Below, piece after piece: positions 54,651 through 59,516 of a stretch of DNA of 59,516 bases (positions are counted from its first letter, which is position 1; every line of letters starts with the position of its first letter). The stretch is from positions 3,032 to 62,547 of the forward strand of contig RDYN01000034.1 in the NCBI GenBank assembly GCA_004293365.1. The letters are read 5' to 3'. The notes beneath the pieces were generated by a model that made no database searches, had not been told where the DNA came from, and saw only the letters and a program-made list of their open reading frames with translations. This DNA comes from Oscillatoriales cyanobacterium (lineage in GTDB: Bacteria; Cyanobacteriota; Cyanobacteriia; Cyanobacteriales; Microcoleaceae). A program made the translations under genes and the position numbers.

Positions 54651-55490
54651 TTTTCACACCCGCCGACACACCTTGTCGTTTTTTATACTTGCTTGTTCGG
54701 TATAATTTCGGCGATCACAACAAAATGCTATCTTTTTTACAGAAGGCATCGCATCAGCAATATGTCTTAAGAGTCTAAGCCAATTGGCTTATTTACCGAT
54801 CGCCTGTACGGAGATCGATCGCAATAGCATCAAAATCCGCCTGCATCCACCAGAAATTACCGAACCACTGCCGGAGCCAGCCATTTACCCCAGCCGTCGC
54901 AAACTAGAAAATACAAGGCATTGAATCACTGCGAACTGCGGCTCGCCGGTAGCCTGCAAAGCTGATTTGAGGTAATCGCTCTCATCCTAAAGGAGTAAGT
55001 AATATCCGCAAAGGCGATCGCCGGCGAACCTCACACCGCCGTGCCCCGTCATTCGATTTTGGATTTTAGATTTTAGATTTTGGAGGCGACCCCACGGATA
55101 AATTCGGGGCCTTGAGGATTTTAGATTTTAGATTTTGGATTGATTCCACGGATAAATCACGTGGCGGGTACCATCAAAAAATTCTTGGTCAATGGACTAG
55201 ACTAGGACTGCTGCAAACAACGCCGTTTCTGCTAAAAATATGGGGTTTGACAGCGAAAAATCTACCAATAAACCCTGTTTTTAGCCCCGCGCGCGTTATT
55301 CCAGCAGAAAACTAGGCGATCGAAGGCAGTTAGAGGAATTACCCCGACTAAGCTTTGCTTGCATCTGCACAGTCTGTTATGTTCGAGGTGGAGAATGGAG
55401 AAAAGAAACAGGGGAAAATCGGAGAATATCGGAGAATTTGACTAATTTTGATAGGGAATTGAAATATACAATTTAAACGCGCAACACCTG
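54651..55490. other. Intergenic, 840 bases, with GATTTTAGATTTT repeat
   Basis: No gene can be supported. GGATTTTAGATTTTAGA arrays lie at 55055-55142, together with a duplicated CCACGGATAAAT segment (near 55092 and 55147). HIP1-type sites are frequent up to 55020. The upstream region of the pentapeptide gene (55350-55490) is AG-rich. Confidence 0.6.
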
Positions 55491-56234
55491 ATGACAAAAA
55501 TTAAACTGACAATTCTGGCAGCAGTGATTCTGTTACTCCCATTTGGCGCAGCAGTTCCCTTACAAGCTCAAAATCTGCCTCTAATCAAGCGGCTGCTAGC
55601 AACAAGAGGATGTCCCGGATGCGACTTATTTGGGGCTTCGTTGAGCCGTGCAGATTTGTTTGGCGCTTCCTTGAGCCGCGCCACTCTCAGCAGGGCCGAC
55701 TTAGTGGATGCGGATTTGACTGCGGCGGATTTAATGGAAGCTAATTTAAACAACGCCAACATGAAAAACGCCTTTTTGGCCGACGCCGACCTCAGCAAAG
55801 CCGACATGAGCAGGGCTGACATCAGGGGAGCAAACTTAGAAAATGCTAACCTCAGCGAGAGTTCTCTGATCGACGCATCTCTCCAGTTGGCCAACTTAAA
55901 ATGCAGTAATTTGAGCGCAGCTAAACTAAGTCGCACCGATCTGAGAAATGCCGATTTTAGTGGTGCAAATCTCAGCGGTGCAGACATCAAAGAAGCTGAT
56001 TTAAGCGGTGCAAATCTCAGCGGTGCAGACCTCAGAGGGGCCGACTTGAGCGATGCGAGATTGAACAAAGCTAATCTTACAGATGCCAATTTCTGCGGCG
56101 CCCGGATGCCGAACCGCAAAATATCTCGGCGAGGTTGTGATGTTAACAAACAACAACCGGTTAGCTCGAACAATTACTGCAATTACTGCCGTGCCGTCAA
56201 TGACTGGTGGTTAGATATTTTAAGGTTGAATTAA
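55491..56234 (+). CDS. Secreted pentapeptide repeat protein
   Basis: 247 residues. A signal peptide (MTKIKLTILAAVILLLPFGA) ends near LQAQN. About 25 A(D/N)L(S/R)X pentapeptides run from about residue 45 to 200 (GASLSRADLFGASLSRATLS), forming a beta-helix. Flanking cysteines occur at both ends: TRGCPGCDLFG in front, RRGCDV and YCNYCRAVN at the end. Such CxxC-flanked pentapeptide proteins are common and uncharacterised in cyanobacteria. The protein is complete. Confidence 0.9.
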   Translation: MTKIKLTILAAVILLLPFGAAVPLQAQNLPLIKRLLATRGCPGCDLFGASLSRADLFGASLSRATLSRADLVDADLTAADLMEANLNNANMKNAFLADADLSKADMSRADIRGANLENANLSESSLIDASLQLANLKCSNLSAAKLSRTDLRNADFSGANLSGADIKEADLSGANLSGADLRGADLSDARLNKANLTDANFCGARMPNRKISRRGCDVNKQQPVSSNNYCNYCRAVNDWWLDILRLN

Positions 56235-56288
56235 GTCTTAAGCTGTTGTGGGTTTGAATTGCATATGGGCGATCGCACTCGCGAAGCC

Positions 56289-56482
56289 AGAAACCGGGTT
56301 TCTTCCGAGAGTTCTCGTTACCAAACCCAAAACTCATAGAAACCCGGTTTCTCACCCCCCATGCGTCACTAATTACTACAAACTAAACTCAAAAACCCGG
56401 TTTCTTGCGATATATAGCGGTTCGATCGCGTGGTGAGGTATGCCCCATGCCCACGGAGCCCACGGAGCCCCATCCCCCATGC
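56289..56482. repeat. CCGGGTTTC palindromes and CCCATGCC run
   Basis: AGAAACCGGGTTTCTT at 56289-56304, TAGAAACCCGGTTTCT near 56338-56352 and AAAAACCCGGTTTCTTG near 56391-56407, followed at 56441-56482 by a GCCCCATGCCC and GGAGCCCACGGAGCCC run. All lie between the pentapeptide gene and the hydrolase gene. Confidence 0.85.
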
Positions 56483-56528
56483 CCAGTCATACCTCATCTT
56501 TCTGAGACTCGGCTACAATAACTTTTAC

Positions 56529-57701
56529 CTACTTGGAACTATCCAAAAATTGCCTGACTCTTTGCAGATATTCTGCACCGCCGATTTGTGCCGCATTATT
56601 GTGTCCTCCATTGGGAACCATGTAAAGCTGTTTGGGCTCGGGTGCTGCATCAAACAGTTTTTTGCTCATTTCGGCTGGAACCACACTGTCAGCAGTCCCG
56701 TGAATAAATAGCACCGGCATTTGCAGGCGATCGACTTTTGACAGAGAATCAAACCGCTGCGTCAGCAACAAATCTATCGGAAACATCAAAAACTGCGGTT
56801 GTTGGAAATTCACCATCGCCCGTATCGAAGTAAAAGAACCCTCCACAATTAACCCAGCCGCCTCCGGGTGGCGCACTGCCAGATCGATCGCAATTGCCCC
56901 TCCCAAAGAATGACCGTAAATATAAATTTGATTCGGATTAATCCCGCGCTGTTTCACCAAATAATCCCAAGCCTGTTGAGCATCCTCATACACCCGAGAT
57001 TCGCTCGGAAAATCGCCTTGACTTTTGCCGTAACCGCGATAATCGATCAGAAATACCGACACACCTAACCGATGAAATCGATTAGCGTGTTCCACATTTG
57101 CTCCCACATTTGAACCATTACCGTGCAAGTACAAAACTACCCGCCCTAACCCCTCTTTGTTAAGTCCAGGAACCGGAACCCCCCCTAACCCCCCCTTGTT
57201 AAGGGGGGGGACAGGAACAGCCCCTCTTGCTCCCCCCCTTAACAAGGGGGGGCTGGGGGGGGTTTCCGATAGAGGAACCGTCTCGGCCCCTCTTGCTCCC
57301 CCCCTTAACAAGGGGGGGCTGGGGGGGGTTTCCGATAGAGGAACCGTCTCGGCCTTTCTTGCTCCCCCCCTTAACAAGGGGGGGCTGGGGGGGGTTTCCG
57401 ATAGAGGAACCGTCTCGGCTTCTCTTACTTCCCCCCGAAACTTGCCGGGGTTTTCCGAGGCCGGAATCCACCACCCGTGGACTGTTTCCACCGCCCCTGT
57501 TTTAGCTGGAATTGGCAGCCAAACATCTTGATATTTCAACTGAAAATCGTCGGGAGTAGTTTCGATCGCCCGCGCCGGAAAAAAGATAAACTTACCTTGC
57601 GCCGCCAATAGAAATACACAAGCAGCAGAATAAGCGATCGCCAAAACTATCCCAAAAGTTATGAGGGGTTTAGACAAAAGAAATACCAGTAACTTGTTCA
57701 T
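56529..57701 (-). CDS. Alpha/beta hydrolase with in-frame repeat insertions
   Basis: 390 residues. N-terminal membrane anchor (ITFGIVLAIAYSAACVFLLA, about 15-34), then WLPIPAKTGAVETVHGWWIP, and, from about residue 190, the hydrolase core VVLYLHGNGSNVGANVEHAN, the nucleophile loop IYGHSLGGAIAIDLA, FIHGTADSVVPAEMS and GGHNNAAQIG (Asp and His). Three 22-residue copies (with RGAETVPLSETPPSPPLLR) and related proline repeats lie between 95 and 185, encoded by palindromic G/C-rich repeats. Without these the protein would be of normal size. Probably an esterase/thioesterase; substrate unknown. Confidence 0.9.
   Translation of the reverse strand: MNKLLVFLLSKPLITFGIVLAIAYSAACVFLLAAQGKFIFFPARAIETTPDDFQLKYQDVWLPIPAKTGAVETVHGWWIPASENPGKFRGEVREAETVPLSETPPSPPLLRGGARKAETVPLSETPPSPPLLRGGARGAETVPLSETPPSPPLLRGGARGAVPVPPLNKGGLGGVPVPGLNKEGLGRVVLYLHGNGSNVGANVEHANRFHRLGVSVFLIDYRGYGKSQGDFPSESRVYEDAQQAWDYLVKQRGINPNQIYIYGHSLGGAIAIDLAVRHPEAAGLIVEGSFTSIRAMVNFQQPQFLMFPIDLLLTQRFDSLSKVDRLQMPVLFIHGTADSVVPAEMSKKLFDAAPEPKQLYMVPNGGHNNAAQIGGAEYLQRVRQFLDSSK
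57180..57420. repeat. 66-base repeats with CCCCCCCTTAACAAGGGGGGG core inside the hydrolase gene
   Basis: Three full 66-base units (57222-57420) plus partial copies toward 57180. Each contains the palindromic core and TTTCCGATAGAGGAACCGTC. The unit length is a multiple of three, so the frame is kept and each copy adds 22 residues. Confidence 0.9.
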
Positions 57702-57823
57702 AGAAAATAGGGCACGCGGGGAATTAGAGATCGGTCAAAAACTAATAACAAATGATTAATTCAGATGATTAGCTTTCGATCGATTACTAACTTCCGCAGC
57801 AGCGTTCCGCCTAATTTCAAAAA

Positions 57824-59284
57824 TTAATCCAATTCTGGATGACGCAAGTGCCAATTGGTGGATTGTTCGTAAGCATGAGCGACTTGAAACAGCCGAGATT
57901 CTTGCAAAACATTACCAATCAGTTGTATGCCCACCGGCAGTCCTTTATCATCAAATCCGCAGGGCAAACTCAAAGCTGGCAAACCAGCAAGATTCACCGG
58001 AATAGTCATCAAATCTGATAAATACATACTCAGGGGGTCGTTGAATTTTTCGCCGGCCTTAAAAGCCGTAGTCGGAGCAGTGGGACAGACCAAAACATCA
58101 ACTTGAGAAAAAGCTTTTTCAAAGTCTTCTTTAATCAAAGTCCTAACTTTTTGAGCTTTGAGATAATAGGCGTCGTAATATCCAGCGGACAACACGTAAG
58201 TACCGATCGCAATTCGGCGTTTAACTTCCGCACCGAACCCTTGAGCCCGAGTTTTGGCATACATATCCAAAAGATTGTCGGGATCGGGCGATCGGAAACC
58301 GTACTTAACTCCATCATATCTCGCCAAATTCGCCGAAGCTTCCGAGGGAGCAATAATGTAGTAAGTGGGCAAACCGTAGCGGAACCGGGGACAAGAAACG
58401 ACTTGAATTTCTGCGCCCAATTGTTGAAATTGCTCGATCGCCTTTGTAACAGCGTCTTTCACCGCCGCATCCAACCCTACACCAAAAGTTTCTTTAATTA
58501 CACCAATTCTAATCTGACCCTTCGGTCGCAAACTGGGTCTCAAAGCTTGGGCGTAGTCAGGAATTGGGACATTGAGACTCGTGGAATCTCTACTGTCATA
58601 ACCAGCGACAGCCCCCAACAAAATCGCCGTATCCTCAACATTCCGGCCAAAGGGCCCGATTTGATCGAGAGAAGAAGCGTAGGCCACCAAACCGTAACGA
58701 GAAACCAATCCATAGGTCGGTTTCAGCCCCACCAAACCGCAAAAAGCAGCAGGTTGACGGATCGAACCCCCAGTATCCGAACCCAAGCTAACGACGCATT
58801 CTCCGCCGGCTACCGCTGCTGCAGAACCGCCAGAAGAACCTCCGGGCACGCGCTCCAAGTCCCAAGGATTCGCGGTAACTTGATAGGCAGAAGTTTCCGT
58901 CGAGCTCCCCATGGCAAACTCGTCCATATTCGCCTTGCCCAGAATGATGGCGCCGGCTGCTTTGAGTTTGGAGACGACGGTTGCATCGTAGGGAGGCACA
59001 AAATTCTCCAAAATCCGAGATCCACAGGTTGTGGGAATGCCTAGAGTGCACATATTGTCTTTAACGGCGATCGGGATGCCGGCCAACAACCCAATTGTTT
59101 CGCCTGCTGCAATTTGGGCATCCACTTTGTGGGCCTCGGCCAATGCGCTGTCTGCTGTCACGCACAGAAAGCTTTTCAATTTCGGCTCTAGCTGGGTAAT
59201 TCGGTCTAATGCTTCTTGAGTAATTTCCACAGCAGAGCGTTCTTTATTGACCAGTTGTCGGTGCAACTCGCGGATGGATGCCAT
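57824..59284 (-). CDS. gatA: Glutamyl-tRNA(Gln)/aspartyl-tRNA(Asn) amidotransferase subunit A
   Basis: 486 residues from ATG 59284 ([25 protein letters not shown] upstream), the usual GatA N-terminus; an in-frame ATG at 59317 adds 11 residues. It provides the amidase that releases ammonia from glutamine for GatCAB. Ser-cisSer-Lys triad: [15 protein letters not shown] (Lys), [15 protein letters not shown] and [15 protein letters not shown]. Full length, normal. gatB and gatC are not in the window. Confidence 0.97.
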   Translation of the reverse strand: MASIRELHRQLVNKERSAVEITQEALDRITQLEPKLKSFLCVTADSALAEAHKVDAQIAAGETIGLLAGIPIAVKDNMCTLGIPTTCGSRILENFVPPYDATVVSKLKAAGAIILGKANMDEFAMGSSTETSAYQVTANPWDLERVPGGSSGGSAAAVAGGECVVSLGSDTGGSIRQPAAFCGLVGLKPTYGLVSRYGLVAYASSLDQIGPFGRNVEDTAILLGAVAGYDSRDSTSLNVPIPDYAQALRPSLRPKGQIRIGVIKETFGVGLDAAVKDAVTKAIEQFQQLGAEIQVVSCPRFRYGLPTYYIIAPSEASANLARYDGVKYGFRSPDPDNLLDMYAKTRAQGFGAEVKRRIAIGTYVLSAGYYDAYYLKAQKVRTLIKEDFEKAFSQVDVLVCPTAPTTAFKAGEKFNDPLSMYLSDLMTIPVNLAGLPALSLPCGFDDKGLPVGIQLIGNVLQESRLFQVAHAYEQSTNWHLRHPELD

Positions 59285-59483
59285 GCTCGTACCTTTATCA
59301 TTTCTACTTTCAGCCACTTAGCCAATATAGCTGGCAATTGCACGCACTTACAGCCCTTCTTCAACTGCGTCTCTATGCTTGCATCTGCGGTAAAAAAAGC
59401 TACGTATTTGCCGCGACGGGTAGTGCCCTGAAGGAAAGGATCGGAGTAAGCTATAATTAGAGAAGTGTTTCCCATAGCGTGAT

Positions 59484-59516
59484 ATGACATTAGAAATTAG
59501 TTGCCCTAATTGTTGC
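59484..59516 (+). CDS. Start of a gene cut by the window end
   Basis: ATG at 59484 opens MTLEISCPNCC at the window edge. The CPxC pair suggests a zinc-ribbon type N-terminus. Only 11 codons are visible, so nothing further can be said. Confidence 0.4.
   Translation, partial: MTLEISCPNCC

Noticed and set aside
55568-56173. 201-codon minus-strand ORF in the pentapeptide gene
   Set aside because: Repetitive shadow of the pentapeptide repeats in reverse.
57157-57531. Plus-strand ORFs of 92-124 codons inside the hydrolase gene
   Set aside because: They are translations of the G/C-rich repeats on the opposite strand, not genes.
1-59516. tRNA, rRNA and known riboswitches
   Set aside because: Read by eye across the intergenic gaps; no cloverleaf with T-loop consensus or rRNA segment was found. 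A covariance-model scan would be decisive.
1-59516. Frequent GCGATCGC octamers as a special signal
   Set aside because: These are HIP1 sites, general in cyanobacterial genomes, and occur in and between genes here.

Overview
The window is chromosomal DNA from a filamentous cyanobacterium, most like the Oscillatoriales (Microcoleus/Oscillatoria/Phormidium type). Evidence: dense HIP1 octamers (GCGATCGC), chlorophyll genes ycf54 and acsF, a Ycf49-like gene, a DnaE split intein, thylakoid-lumen-type pentapeptide proteins, Uma2 and Rpn-type nucleases, large TPR/WD40 kinases, a CHAT protein, and many families of short palindromic dispersed repeats. The genus is inference; there is no rRNA gene, and I saw no tRNA gene.

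Layout. 0-2.6 kb: moxR ATPase and a convergent glycosyltransferase, separated by a hairpin-repeat cluster. 2.7-12.3 kb: a seven-gene, fully overlapping type III-D CRISPR-Cas effector operon on the minus strand (CARF nuclease, Cas10, Cas7, Csx10, double Cas7, Csx19, Cas7 with insertion), with no cas6, no adaptation genes and no CRISPR array in the window. 12.9-20.9 kb: ycf54, a secreted unknown protein, an Rpn-family nuclease, a TPR kinase, an NAD epimerase and dnaG. 20.9-25.2 kb: a decayed segment with transposon remnants, an ABC-transporter fragment, a LysE-type exporter and an AT-rich fatty acid desaturase. 25.2-30.8 kb: housekeeping genes (yraN, queA, rpmF, acsF). 30.9-33.2 kb: a restriction-modification pair. 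33.3-45.6 kb: an LRR-TPR-CHAT protein, a PMT-type mannosyltransferase, two Uma2 proteins, a Tat-type lipase, trmB, csaB, a Ycf49-like protein and an LprI-like protein. 45.8-51.0 kb: dnaE broken into an N-terminal gene, a LAGLIDADG homing endonuclease gene and a C-terminal gene. 51.0-59.5 kb: a WD40 kinase, DUF3593, an odd ATP-binding protein, a pentapeptide protein, a hydrolase full of repeats, gatA and the start of one more gene.

Two systems stand out. (1) The dnaE locus: both halves of the cyanobacterial DnaE split intein lie side by side with a LAGLIDADG endonuclease gene exactly at the split point, each of the three ORFs in a different frame. In described cyanobacteria dnaE-n and dnaE-c are far apart and carry no endonuclease, so this looks like an intermediate between a full homing intein and the familiar split intein. 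(2) The III-D operon has the parts of the Synechocystis III-Dv complex, but with the Cas7 and Csx10 genes still separate and joined only by a 4-base overlap, as if before fusion; Cas10 keeps GGDD, lacks HD, and is paired with a CARF protein whose nuclease motif is altered.

Other notable points are palindromic repeats inserted in frame into a kinase and a hydrolase, and an ATPase-domain protein whose halves appear in swapped order. Functions are assigned by motif reading and family recall only; no searches were run.
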